From: BOG-1155 sp050012495
Lineage (GTDB): Bacteria > Desulfobacterota > Syntrophorhabdia > Syntrophorhabdales > WCHB1-27
Assembly: GCA_050012495.1 (NCBI GenBank)
Contig: JBEKHB010000010.1
Coordinates: 19,667-83,666 of the forward strand
DNA length: 64,000 nt
Direction: 5' to 3'
The notes under the pieces were generated by a model. That model did not search any database. It had not been told where the DNA came from and worked only from the letters and a program-made list of their open reading frames with translations. The translations under genes were made by a program, and so were the position numbers. Positions 43,277 to 52,558 of the stretch are shown here, piece after piece; position 1 is the stretch's first letter, and each line of letters begins with the position of its first letter.

Positions 43277-44053
43277 ATGCACGTAAGGGATATGTTTCGA
43301 CTGAACGGCAAGGTGGCCATCGTGACGGGCGGCTCTGTCGGTCTGGGGGCTCAGATGGCAACAGCCCTCGCCGAAGCCGGGGCCGATGTAGTCATTGCGG
43401 CCCGCAAGAAGGACCGCTGCATCGGGCTCGCCACGAAACTGGGCGGGCTGAACATCAGGGCGCTCCCCGTTGCCTGTGATGTGAGCAAGGCAGAGGACTG
43501 TCAGCGCCTCGTAGATATAACGATAAAGGAATTGGGGAGGCTTGATATCCTGGTTAACAATGCGGGGATCAGTTGGGTTGCCGATGCCCTGGATTTCCCT
43601 ATGGACAAATGGCAGCGCGTGATTGATCTCAACCTGACGGGGACCTTCCAGCTCTCCCAGATGGCCGCTCGCGTCATGAAAGAGCACGGCGGGGGCAAAA
43701 TCGTCAACATGGCTTCCATAGGCGGGTTCAGAGGGGATTTCCCGGAGAATGCGAACTCTATCGCGTACGCTGCGAGCAAGGGCGCCGTCATGGCCATGAC
43801 GAAAGATCTGGCTGTCAAGTGGGCGCCTTACGGCATCATCGTCAACGCCATATGTCCCGGATGGTTCCCGACCAGCCTGAACGACCAGCATCTGAAGGAG
43901 ATGGCAGGCAAATTGCTTCCCCGCATCCCCCTTGGCAGGTACGGGGGGGACGAGGACCTCAAAGGGTTGATTGTTTTTCTCGCCTCTGCTGCGTCGGATT
44001 ACATAACCGGCGAGTGCGTGGTGGTCGACGGCGGTAAGACGGCCCTGACCTAG
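43277..44053 (+). CDS. Short-chain dehydrogenase/reductase
   Basis: 258 residues. TGGSVGLGAQ, NNAGISW, ASIGG and YAASKG (catalytic Ser/Tyr/Lys) with ICPGWFPT and VVVDGGK define a classical SDR, similar to gluconate 5-dehydrogenase or 3-oxoacyl reductase annotations. AARKK after the second strand suggests NADP. It is one of three SDRs in this operon and may act on a cyclic alcohol/ketone or 3-hydroxyacyl intermediate. Confidence 0.86.
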   Translation: MHVRDMFRLNGKVAIVTGGSVGLGAQMATALAEAGADVVIAARKKDRCIGLATKLGGLNIRALPVACDVSKAEDCQRLVDITIKELGRLDILVNNAGISWVADALDFPMDKWQRVIDLNLTGTFQLSQMAARVMKEHGGGKIVNMASIGGFRGDFPENANSIAYAASKGAVMAMTKDLAVKWAPYGIIVNAICPGWFPTSLNDQHLKEMAGKLLPRIPLGRYGGDEDLKGLIVFLASAASDYITGECVVVDGGKTALT

Positions 44054-44095
44054 GATTTGTCTCCTGACGGCAGGGATTGAGGGACGGAAAACGAC

Positions 44096-45559
44096 ATGAA
44101 CAGTACCCACGAGCACGCGGACATCATCGTTATCGGCTCCGGCGGCTGCGGCCTGGCTGCCGCAGTAACCGCGTCTGAAGGCAACGCAAAGGTAATTGTC
44201 TTCGAAAAGCAGCGCTCTCCGGGGGGAACCTCCAACTTTTTTGAGGGCACTTTTGCGGTTGAAAGCGCACTGCAGCGGGAAAAATACATCACTTACAGCC
44301 GTGACCAGGCCTTTAAGAAAATGATGGAGTACAGCCATTGGCGGGCCAATGCCCGCATGGTGCGGGCTTTTGTGGACGAATCGGCGCCCACCATCGCCTG
44401 GCTTCAAGAACTCGGCGTTGAGTTCATCGAGGCCGCGACAAATATGCCCAACGGGCCTCGCACCTATCATATTGTCAAAGGGAGAGGAGCTGCCGTAATC
44501 AAAGCACTCGCAGCGAGAGCAAAAGAGAAAGGGGTGGTCCTCAGGCTGGGGACACCCGTCACGAGGATCATCAGAGAGGGCGACAGGATCACGGGCGTCG
44601 TCGTGAAGGAAGGCAAGGAGGAGAGAACGGCGGCTGCGCCCGCAGTTATCGTCGCAAGCGGCGGATATGCGAACAACAAAGCGTGGATCAAGAAATATAC
44701 GGGATTTGATAGTGATGTCAATATGCTGCAAATCGGGAACGTCGGCAAGATGGGAGACGGAATCCGCATGGCCTGGGACGTGGGCGCAGCCGAGGAAGGA
44801 ATGGGCGTCCTGGAAGCGTACCGCTTCGGTCCCAGGGCCCCCGAGTTTCGCATGTACGGTCCGGTACAGATGATCGCCCTTCAACCCGATCTCTGGGTTG
44901 ATCCAAAGGGGGAGAGGTTCTGCGACGAGGGCATTGCATTCTGCGATACGTCCGTGGGCAACGTGAACGCGCGATACAGGGAAGGCTACACGTATTGCCT
45001 GTTCGATGATGCGATTAAGGAGTACTACATCACCCATGGGATACACCGGAATGTGGGGTGGAAGAACGCTCCCGGCACGAAGCCCGTGGGCTTCGACGAT
45101 GAACTGAAAGCCGCCATTGAGAAGGGGACAACCGAGGCCTTTGCAGCGGACTCCGTGGAGGAGCTGGCCGCAAAAATGGCGGTTGAGCCGGCAGTGTTGA
45201 AGGCCACCGTTGTAGAATACAATCGATTCTGCGAAAAAGGTCACGACGATCTCTTTGCGAAGGAACCCAAGTACCTGCGCCCCTTGCGGGGACCGCGATT
45301 CTACGCCGCAAAGGCGCGCACCATTTTTCTGGTGACCCTCGGGGGCATCAAGGTAAACCACAGGATGGAAGTGGTTGACAAGAATGACAGGGTTATTCCC
45401 GGTCTCTACGCCGGCGGCATGGACGCGGGCGGGATGTGGGGGGATAGTTATCCCATGCAGGATGCGACCGGCGCATCCTCTGCCTTCGCGATCAACTCCG
45501 GCAGGATCGCGGCGAGGCATGCCCTCTCCTACATGGGGATCGGCCCTTCGCCGAAATGA
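44096..45559 (+). CDS. FAD-dependent fumarate reductase/KstD-like oxidoreductase
   Basis: 487 residues. FAD Rossmann motif IIVIGSGGCGLAAAVTA, EKQRSPGGTSN, and the C-terminal GLYAGGMDAGGMWGDSY and GASSAFAINSGRIAARHAL match soluble flavoproteins of the fumarate reductase, urocanate reductase and 3-ketosteroid dehydrogenase group. No haem motif or export signal. In an SDR-rich CoA pathway it may introduce or reduce a C=C bond next to a carbonyl. The stop lies 38 bp before the next SDR gene. Confidence 0.82.
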   Translation: MNSTHEHADIIVIGSGGCGLAAAVTASEGNAKVIVFEKQRSPGGTSNFFEGTFAVESALQREKYITYSRDQAFKKMMEYSHWRANARMVRAFVDESAPTIAWLQELGVEFIEAATNMPNGPRTYHIVKGRGAAVIKALAARAKEKGVVLRLGTPVTRIIREGDRITGVVVKEGKEERTAAAPAVIVASGGYANNKAWIKKYTGFDSDVNMLQIGNVGKMGDGIRMAWDVGAAEEGMGVLEAYRFGPRAPEFRMYGPVQMIALQPDLWVDPKGERFCDEGIAFCDTSVGNVNARYREGYTYCLFDDAIKEYYITHGIHRNVGWKNAPGTKPVGFDDELKAAIEKGTTEAFAADSVEELAAKMAVEPAVLKATVVEYNRFCEKGHDDLFAKEPKYLRPLRGPRFYAAKARTIFLVTLGGIKVNHRMEVVDKNDRVIPGLYAGGMDAGGMWGDSYPMQDATGASSAFAINSGRIAARHALSYMGIGPSPK

Positions 45560-45597
45560 TCATCGAATGACCGGTGAGAAAGAAAGGAGTGCGAACG

Positions 45598-46353
45598 ATG
45601 GATCGACTAAAAGATAAGGTTGTTCTTGTGACAGGCGGAAGCTCGGGGATCGGAAGGGCAACGGCAATTGCCTGCGCACGCGAAGCCGCAGAGGTTGTTA
45701 TTTCGGACGTGTTTGAGGCGGGCGCCGAAGAAACCCTGGCGGCCGTGAAGGATTGCGGTGCGAATGGTCGATTTGTCAAGACGGATGTGACGAAGGCCGA
45801 TCAGGTGGAGCGCTTGATCAGGGAGATCATCCGGGACTTTGGCCGGCTCGACTGCGCCCACAACAACGCCGGCATCACGGGACCGGCCTTTCTGACCGGC
45901 CAATATCCCGTAGAGGAATGGGATACCACTATTCGCGTCAACCTCACCGGTGTTTTTCTCTGCATGCGCTATGAACTCGAGCAGATGGTTGCTCAGGGAA
46001 AGGGCGCCATCGTAAATACGTCGTCGGGCGCCGGACTACGGGGTCTGTCATATCAATGCGCCTATTCAGCCAGCAAGCACGCGATAATCGGACTCTCGAA
46101 GACGGCGGCGGTCGAATACGCAAAAAAAGGCATCAGGGTAAACGTGCTCTGCCCCGGTTTTATTGATACGGGCCTCACAAAACAGGTTGTCGCGAAGAAG
46201 CCCCACCTGGAGGAGAAGTACAAGGCCCTCATCCCTGCGGGCAGGTTCGGAAACGAAGAGGAGGTAGCTGAATCGGTCATCTGGCTCTTTTCCGATGCCT
46301 CTTCTTTCGTCACCGGCCATACCCTCGTCATAGACGGCGGTGCATCGGCTTGA
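45598..46353 (+). CDS. Short-chain dehydrogenase/reductase
   Basis: 251 residues from ATG 45598 (AAAGGAGTGCGAACG). TGGSSGIGRA, NNAGITG, TSSGAG, YSASKH and LVIDGGAS form the full SDR set; Asp in VISDVFEAG suggests NAD. It follows the flavoprotein in the operon and probably handles the next oxidation step; the substrate is not identifiable. Confidence 0.86.
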   Translation: MDRLKDKVVLVTGGSSGIGRATAIACAREAAEVVISDVFEAGAEETLAAVKDCGANGRFVKTDVTKADQVERLIREIIRDFGRLDCAHNNAGITGPAFLTGQYPVEEWDTTIRVNLTGVFLCMRYELEQMVAQGKGAIVNTSSGAGLRGLSYQCAYSASKHAIIGLSKTAAVEYAKKGIRVNVLCPGFIDTGLTKQVVAKKPHLEEKYKALIPAGRFGNEEEVAESVIWLFSDASSFVTGHTLVIDGGASA

Positions 46354-46460
46354 CGAAGGGCAGCAAGATGGAGCATTTGGAGGATAGAAGGGCATAACGC
46401 AAAGGCCACGGGGGCCTGCAAAACCATCGGCGTGGTGAAAGCTCGATTGCTGGAGGGGTT

Positions 46461-47666
46461 ATGAGCTACAGGAAAGTTGCGGTTGTGGGCGCCGGCGCCA
46501 TGGGCGCCGGTATTGCCCAGGTGATGGCGGCGGCATCCGTGGAAGTGGCGCTCATCGATATCGCTCCCGGGTTTGTGGAGAGCGGCATCACGCGCATAGA
46601 CGGCAGGTTTGCCTCAGATGTGAAGAAGGGCCGGATAAGCCCTGAAGAGAAAGAGCGCTTCATGGGGCTCGTGAAGGGAAGCGTCAATCAGGAGGATGCC
46701 CGGGGCGCAGACCTCGTTATCGAGGCCATCATAGAAGACCGGAAGGCGAAGGGCGACCTTCTCGGGAATCTGAACCGGATCTGCGGTCCTGAAACTGCTT
46801 TTGCCACAAATACGTCGACCCTTTCCGTCACGGACCTGGCGGTTCTCTCCGGCAGACCGGAAAAGTTTCTCGGTCTCCATTTCTTCAACCCCGTTCACGC
46901 CATGAAGCTTGTGGAGGTTATCCCGGGCCTCGATACGGGCAAGGACGTGGTCGACGGCGCTTTGGCGGGCATGTTGGCGATCAAAAAGGCGCCCATCCTG
47001 GTCCAGGACTGCCCGGGCTTTCTTGTGAACCGCATCCTCCTTTCTTACATGAACGAATGCCTTCTTGCAGCCGAAGAGGGCATTTCACCGGAAGTGATCG
47101 ATGCGGAGGCAAAGCGGGTCGGATTCCCCATGGGTCCCCTTGAACTCTCCGACATGGTCGGCTGGGATGTGAGCCTCCATACCTTCCCTATTCTGCACAG
47201 CGCCTATGGAGACCGATTTCCCGCGTTGAGACTCGTGCAGAAGCTGAACGACGCCGGCCGGCTGGGGCTCAAGAGCGGCAAAGGGGTCTACAACCTTGGC
47301 CGGATCGACGATGAATTCCGGGGCATGGTTGCGGACCTCGGCGCCAAAGGCGGCGGTGCGCCTTTCACGATCGATCGCCTCATTCTGAAGCAGGTCAACG
47401 AGGCTGTTTACTGTCTTCAGGAGGGCGTCGCGACTGCCGAGGGCATCGACAAAGCGATGGTCCTCGGCACGGGCTTTCCGAACGAGGCCGGCGTGGGAGG
47501 ACCTCTCCACTGGGCCGACGCAAAGGGCCTCGACTGGGTGCTCTCGACCCTCGAAGGGCTGACGGGGAGCGAAGGGTCAAGGTTCTGGCCTCATCACCTG
47601 CTGAAGACGTATGTTGCAGCAGGCCGCCTGGGCAGAAAGACGGGAAGAGGGTTCTTTAAATATTGA
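46461..47666 (+). CDS. 3-hydroxyacyl-CoA dehydrogenase
   Basis: 401 residues. NAD-binding GAGAMGAGIAQVMA, ATNTSTLSVT, the catalytic His in GLHFFNPVHAMKLVE and Glu/Asn region, then two C-terminal 3HCDH domains (PGFLVNRIL; GRKTGRGFFKY). The duplicated C-terminus makes it longer than the 280-residue single-domain form. It oxidises an (S)-3-hydroxyacyl-CoA to the 3-oxo form before thiolysis by the next gene product. Confidence 0.9.
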   Translation: MSYRKVAVVGAGAMGAGIAQVMAAASVEVALIDIAPGFVESGITRIDGRFASDVKKGRISPEEKERFMGLVKGSVNQEDARGADLVIEAIIEDRKAKGDLLGNLNRICGPETAFATNTSTLSVTDLAVLSGRPEKFLGLHFFNPVHAMKLVEVIPGLDTGKDVVDGALAGMLAIKKAPILVQDCPGFLVNRILLSYMNECLLAAEEGISPEVIDAEAKRVGFPMGPLELSDMVGWDVSLHTFPILHSAYGDRFPALRLVQKLNDAGRLGLKSGKGVYNLGRIDDEFRGMVADLGAKGGGAPFTIDRLILKQVNEAVYCLQEGVATAEGIDKAMVLGTGFPNEAGVGGPLHWADAKGLDWVLSTLEGLTGSEGSRFWPHHLLKTYVAAGRLGRKTGRGFFKY

Positions 47667-47681
47667 GCTAAGGAGAACGAG

Positions 47682-48866
47682 ATGAACGAAGTAGTTATCG
47701 TCAGCGGACTAAGGACGGCAGTCGGAGATTTCCTCGGGTCCCTCAAGGACTTGACCTGTGTAGACCTTGGTGTCATTGTTCTGAAGGCAGCTATGGAGCG
47801 GGCAAAAGTGGACCCCACGCTTATCGAAGAAGTTGTTTGTGGGAACCCGGACATGGCAGGGGCGAAATCGAATCCAGGGCGACAGGTCGCCGTCCATGCG
47901 GGCTGCTCCTGGGAGACCGTCGCCTGCACCATCAACCAGCAGTGCGTCTCTTCCATGAGGGCCGCGGAGATCATGTACCAGGAGATCCTCCTTGGCAAGG
48001 TGGACGTGGGTGCTGCAGTCGGCTGCGAAAGCATGTCGAATGTACCCTACCTGCTCATGGGTGCGCGTGGCGGATTCAGGATGGGCCACCGGCAGGTGAT
48101 CGACGGCCTGTACAACGATGGCATGATCGATGCCTTCTACAACATCCACATGGGCGTCACTGCGGAGAACGTCGCCGAGATGTACAAGATATCCCGGGAA
48201 GAGCAGGACGAGTTCGCCCTGATGAGCCATCAGCGGGCCTGTGCATCGATCAACAATAAGACCCAGGCAAGCGAGCTGGTCCCGGTCGAGATCAAAACGA
48301 GAAAAGGGACGACTATCTTTGATACCGACGAGCACCCCCGGCAGGGTCTCACCATGGCCGACCTCGCGCGGCTGAAACCGGTTTTCGTGAAGGACGGCAC
48401 CGTCACCGCGGGCAACTCCTCGGGCATCAACGACGGCGCTGCAGCCCTCGTCATGATGACCCTTGACAAGGCAAAAGAGCTGGGACTCAAGCCCCTTGTT
48501 CGCATAGTGGCGACCGGCTCTGCCGCGGTTGACGCGCGGATCATGGGCATGGGCGTAGTCCCCTCGGTAAGGAAGGCGCTCCGCTTTGCCAATCTCCCCT
48601 TGGAAGCCATCGATTACTGGGAGATCAACGAAGCCTTCGCCGCCCAGATCATCGGCTGCAACCGGGAGTTGAAGATACCCCTGGACAAGATGAACGCAAA
48701 CGGGGGCGGGATATCGCTTGGCCACCCCGTGGGCATGACCGGGGCGAGGCTGATCGTCTCCCTCATCCACGAGATGGAACGCCGTGGCGCGCGTTACGGA
48801 GGAGCTTCTCTCTGTGGGGGCGGCGGTCCGTCGACATCGATGATCGTGGAGCGGTACACGGAATGA
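47682..48866 (+). CDS. Thiolase (acetyl-CoA C-acyltransferase)
   Basis: 394 residues. The nucleophile Cys88 (NQQCVSSMRA), the NEAFAAQ loop, His348 (GHPVGMTGAR) and the second Cys378 (CGGGGPS) are all present. It cleaves a 3-oxoacyl-CoA with CoA to acetyl-CoA and a shortened acyl-CoA. It is 16 bp from the dehydrogenase gene (AAGGAGAACGAG upstream), so both belong to one operon. Confidence 0.92.
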   Translation: MNEVVIVSGLRTAVGDFLGSLKDLTCVDLGVIVLKAAMERAKVDPTLIEEVVCGNPDMAGAKSNPGRQVAVHAGCSWETVACTINQQCVSSMRAAEIMYQEILLGKVDVGAAVGCESMSNVPYLLMGARGGFRMGHRQVIDGLYNDGMIDAFYNIHMGVTAENVAEMYKISREEQDEFALMSHQRACASINNKTQASELVPVEIKTRKGTTIFDTDEHPRQGLTMADLARLKPVFVKDGTVTAGNSSGINDGAAALVMMTLDKAKELGLKPLVRIVATGSAAVDARIMGMGVVPSVRKALRFANLPLEAIDYWEINEAFAAQIIGCNRELKIPLDKMNANGGGISLGHPVGMTGARLIVSLIHEMERRGARYGGASLCGGGGPSTSMIVERYTE

Positions 48867-49009
48867 TCGTGATCCGTAAAGCACGTGCCGGGCCGGCAGC
48901 AGGTGAAAAACCCGAAAACCGGGGCTGACCCGTAACCTTGGCGCACAGCCGGCAAGGAACGCTGCAGCGGCACAATAATCGCACGGTGACTAAATGAAGG
49001 GGAGGCAGT

Positions 49010-49777
49010 ATGGCAGATGAGATAGTGCTCTTCGAAAAGGCGGACGGAGTCGGACTGATCACGATGAACCGACCCGGGGTCAAAAACTCTTTGAGTCTCG
49101 AAGTCTTCCGCACACTTAACGACATCCTCGATCGCGTCACCAGGGATGACGAGGTCAGGGCTGTCGTGGTCACGGGGGCAGGCAGCGCTTTTGTCGCCGG
49201 TGCCGATATAAATGACCTCCTTGGCTTCGATACCCAGACGGGCTGGGCCGCCTCGAGGTTTCAGCAGTCGGTCTTCAACAGGCTTGAGAGACTCGGGAAA
49301 CCGTCGATAGCGGCGATCAACGGGTTTGCCCTTGGCGGCGGTCTGGAGCTGGCCCTCGCATGTACCTTCAGGGTGGCCTCCGTGAACGCAAGAATGGGAT
49401 TCCCCGAAATGGGCCTCGGGATTATCCCCGCTTTGGGCGGAACGCAGCGCGCAGTGCGCACGGTAGGTTATGCAAAGGCCTCAGAATTGATACTCTCCCG
49501 TTCCATCATTGATGCGGAAGAGGCGTACAGAATCGGCCTGGTGAACCGGTTGGCCGAGGCCGTTCAGGTCCTCGCGAGAGCGATGGAGTGGGCCAAAGCG
49601 CTCGCCGCCCTGAGTCCGGTGGCTATGCGCATGGAACTGGAATTGCTCCACCAGACGCAGGACAGAGGATTCGACGCGGGATTGGCCCTGGAGTCAGCCC
49701 TTGCAGCCCTGACCGTCTCATCCGGCGAGGCCAAGAAATTGCTCGGAGACTTCGCAGGGAAGGTCAAAAAGAAATGA
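49010..49777 (+). CDS. Enoyl-CoA hydratase/isomerase
   Basis: 255 residues of crotonase type. The oxyanion-hole stretch FVAGADI and GFALGGGLELALAC carry Glu113, and GFPEMGLGIIPALGG carries Glu133, the two catalytic glutamates of enoyl-CoA hydratase at the normal spacing of 20. It hydrates an enoyl-CoA to a 3-hydroxyacyl-CoA. It completes the hydratase-dehydrogenase-thiolase set of this operon. Confidence 0.9.
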   Translation: MADEIVLFEKADGVGLITMNRPGVKNSLSLEVFRTLNDILDRVTRDDEVRAVVVTGAGSAFVAGADINDLLGFDTQTGWAASRFQQSVFNRLERLGKPSIAAINGFALGGGLELALACTFRVASVNARMGFPEMGLGIIPALGGTQRAVRTVGYAKASELILSRSIIDAEEAYRIGLVNRLAEAVQVLARAMEWAKALAALSPVAMRMELELLHQTQDRGFDAGLALESALAALTVSSGEAKKLLGDFAGKVKKK

Positions 49778-50002
49778 CGTGCCCGGCCCGGTAGCCGTAG
49801 GAAACGCAGAAACGATCACAGCATGGAGTCCGTTATGGACCCGGTAAAAGAAGAGCAGGAAAAAGCTTACTAAATGCAAATGCCTGGGACCGGAGATTCC
49901 GTTTGTCGCACACGTACACGATACGGTTCCCTCAATTGCATTGAGATGTCATGCCAGTTACGGAGGCATGGACCGAGATGAAGGGTTGGATTGACCGAGC
50001 AA

Positions 50003-50625
50003 TTAAGCAGGTGAAGCATCAATGAGTTCTCCCTCCATAGACAACGGGACTTTTCGCGGCTCCGGTGAAAGCGGGTATCCCCAGGGGAAAAATCTTTCTC
50101 CCGCTGCAATAAACGCCTCCATGAGAAAGGCCACGAGTAGCTTACCGTGGAGCCATGCCTTAGCTCCTCTAACATCGGTCTTCCTAAGGTGGCCCAGTCC
50201 AATGATGGATTTGAGCCGTTTGAACGTAAGTTCGATCTGCCAGCGGCCCCGATAGATCTCTAGCGCCGTTTTGGTACTGAACATCCGGGGGAGTGTGGTA
50301 AACACAAAGATGTATCCCGCCGCTTCTAGGGTTTCCGGTTTCACCATGTGTCCCTTTTTGCCGTTTTCCCGGAGTGCTTTAATACGGGCTTTCTCAGCAG
50401 CCTCTTTGCTCTTTTTCAAGGCGCATACTCTACCCGCAAGAAAGATATCTTCATACGGCACCCACACGTCCCAATCTCCCAATTCCGTTTTCTTAAGCGT
50501 CCTTAGGTGGTCAAGCAAACCGAAGGGGGACCCATCGTTATCCACGAGGGGAAGGTTCGTCAAATTGATCTTCACGAGTACTTGCCCCCCTTTCTGCACC
50601 ACATGCCGTATGTCTGCCCACATCA
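50003..50625 (-). pseudogene. IS4 family transposase, N-terminally truncated
   Basis: The YREK signature of IS4 transposases is complete: YRGRWQIELTFKRLK shows Tyr-x2-Arg-x3-Glu-x6-Lys. The start of the protein, including the first catalytic Asp residues, is missing; homology begins near ADIRHVVQKGGQVLVKINLT, where IS256 sequence takes over. It should be inactive. Confidence 0.8.
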
Positions 50626-51130
50626 GGGACTTGAAGCAGAGAGGGCTTGATGGCTCTTCGGTGAAACTCGGCCCCATGGACGGGCTCTCCGGGCTTACGA
50701 AGGTCTTTCAAGAAGAGTTCACCCACGGGAAGATGCAGTGGTGCCGGGTCCACGTGGCGAGAAACGTCCTCGTCAAGGTTCCCCAAGCAAAAAAGCGGGA
50801 AGTCGCCGATGATGTGAGGTCCATCTTCTATGCCTCTTCAAGGCCGAAGGCTGAGGCGTTCTACAAAGAGTTCCACGAGAAATGGAATAGTGTTGTCCCC
50901 TTTGCGGTCAAATCCCTGGACAACTCACTCGACTCCTGCCTCACGTTCTTGTCGTTCCCCGAAGAGGAATGGATATCGCTTCGGGCCACGAACGTCATCG
51001 AGCGGCTTAACAAGGAGTTTAAACGAAGGACGAAACCCATGGAGATCGTCGCTGGGGAGCATGCCTGCTACCGGCTCCTTGCGTTTATTTCACTGAAAAT
51101 GGGGCTGAGCTGGAGGACTACAAAGGTAGG
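50626..51130 (+). pseudogene. IS256 (Mutator-like) transposase fragment
   Basis: The frame encodes the C-terminal half: LKQRGLDGSSVKLGPMDGL (second catalytic Asp), CRVHVARNVLVKVPQAKKRE and NVIERLNKEFKRRTK with the catalytic Glu, then AFISLKMGLSWR. The first catalytic Asp and N-terminus are absent and the usual C-terminal end is lost after about 51,130. The continuing open frame to 51,395 is not IS256-like. Confidence 0.8.
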
Positions 51131-51330
51131 GAAGGCCACCGGCGATAGTAGGTACCACGTCATCGACGGTAATGGGAAGTGCAGATGTGCTTTGGATGCG
51201 GGAAAGGCCACGGTGACCTGTCTGGTGTACCATGTTGCCCAGTTCGATGATAACGAGTTGGCTCTCAGGAAATTCGCCATCAGGATCGCACCCATAGGAA
51301 GTACCGCGAGATACCCGGAAATCCTTCGCA

Positions 51331-51540
51331 ATGTCTGTCTCCTGGAGAAGAAGGACTCCCCAATCTGCCGCAGCGGCCAAAAAGGAAGAGCATGAAGAAG
51401 ACGACAGAAAAAAGACCGGGGGCGCCGAGCAGGAGTCGCCCGGGGAGCCGGATATCGTGGAATCCCTGAAGGGCGCCGTAAACGAATTCGTCAAAAAGCT
51501 CGATGGGTCCGCGTCCGGCTCGCGCAAGATGATTTTGTGA
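51331..51540 (+). CDS. Doubtful small charged protein or gene remnant
   Basis: 69 residues; a Lys/Glu-rich middle (KKEEHEEDDRKKTGGAEQ) and an amphipathic end (VESLKGAVNEFVKKLDG) look protein-like. No family or good ribosome site is seen. It may be the C-terminal remnant of a gene cut by the adjacent IS material. Confidence 0.25.
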   Translation: MSVSWRRRTPQSAAAAKKEEHEEDDRKKTGGAEQESPGEPDIVESLKGAVNEFVKKLDGSASGSRKMIL

Positions 51541-52558
51541 ACCGGGCGGATTGGATGAAGGCCACAAAAGACTGGGAAAGCCCTGAGCATCTCCCGGTAC
51601 CCAAGTGGGAGACATGACCATGCGCATTTTGTAGGGTTTTCCGCAAAATAACGTGCCGGCTGGAACCTGACCGGACCTCCCCCGGGTGGAGCCTTGCGGG
51701 AGTCTCACGGAGCCTCACCTTATAACGGCTCCCATGGCTACTCCATTTTGCGCAACGGTCCGGCGGGTGTTGGAAATGATTCCCTCGAATTTCGAGAGCT
51801 GTCCTTCGAGAACCGCGACAATCCAGGAGTTTTCGGTCATGGCGTCTCCATCTCCTGTATTTGCAAGCTGGTCTGCCATAAGAAGCGCAAAAATTCAGGA
51901 AACTCTCTCAAAAATAGATTCTGTTAACTTGTCACAATAGGTGTCTTTCGTGACTGCAAACAGTGAGCGATTATTGGGCGCAAAAATTCAGGAAACTGCA
52001 GATACTTGTATATTATTATATGCATGTCCAAAAATCGATACATTATATCAAATACCTTTAGATTCTCGGCCAATTTTCTGAGATTGACTTCTCCTGTGTA
52101 TTAGATCCATACAACAATAGTTTCTCTCGCGCGGCCCTTTGTTAACCCTTTTTAAGTGCCTGTAACCGTCAAACTGCGAGTAGGCAGGCAACGCATGGCA
52201 ACAAATGGCGTCTCAATTTCAGCGGACTCAACATAACTCAAGAACAGCGGCATGGCCATTGCATGGAATGCACACAGGAAAAGCCGAGATCTCGACCATT
52301 ATCTCGACGCCGATTATCCTCTCGCCCAGGCCGACGCGGGCCTCCAGGGCACCTCTATGGAGACGACGTCATCCTCGTGCCCCACTGGTGGCCGGGAAAG
52401 GCACCTTATAATCTCCTTACGGATTGCAACTGCAGGGAACCGATCATGGGGTACCCCCAGTGGAAGGGATTCTTGTGCAGTATCAGAAAAGCGGACACGC
52501 TCTGAGGGCAATCTCGTTACTTAGATGTGAGAAAGGCACGTTTTCGGGCAGAGGCAAC
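51541..52558. other. Long intergenic region (about 1.0 kb) with AT-rich block and direct repeat
   Basis: No gene can be supported. The part 51,880-52,150 is much more AT-rich than its surroundings and carries a 20-bp direct repeat. Between 52,250 and 52,520 several short frames overlap; pieces such as GDDVILVPHWWPGKAPYNLL look protein-like and may be a frameshifted relic. Confidence 0.5.
51885..51997 (+). repeat. 20-bp direct repeat, 93 bp apart
   Basis: GCGCAAAAATTCAGGAAACT occurs at 51885-51904 and again identically at 51978-51997. It lies in the AT-rich non-coding block after the IS remnants and could be left from an insertion or mark a regulator site. Confidence 0.7.

Larger units (their letters stand above)
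50003..51130. mobile_element. Composite of two decayed insertion sequences (IS4 and IS256)
   Basis: A truncated IS4-type transposase on the minus strand abuts a truncated IS256-type transposase on the plus strand near 50,620; both have lost their N-terminal parts at the same point. No complete terminal repeats or target duplications were recognised. It lies just downstream of the catabolic operon. Confidence 0.75.

Noticed and set aside
43172..45520. 782-residue minus-strand frame
   Set aside because: Antisense to an SDR and a flavoprotein with clear motifs; long only because of GC-rich codon use.
47709..48884. 391-residue minus-strand frame
   Set aside because: Antisense to the thiolase gene with all catalytic residues.
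50271..51395. A 374-residue plus-strand frame
   Set aside because: Its first third is antisense to the IS4 fragment and its middle is IS256; it is an accidental fusion, not a gene.
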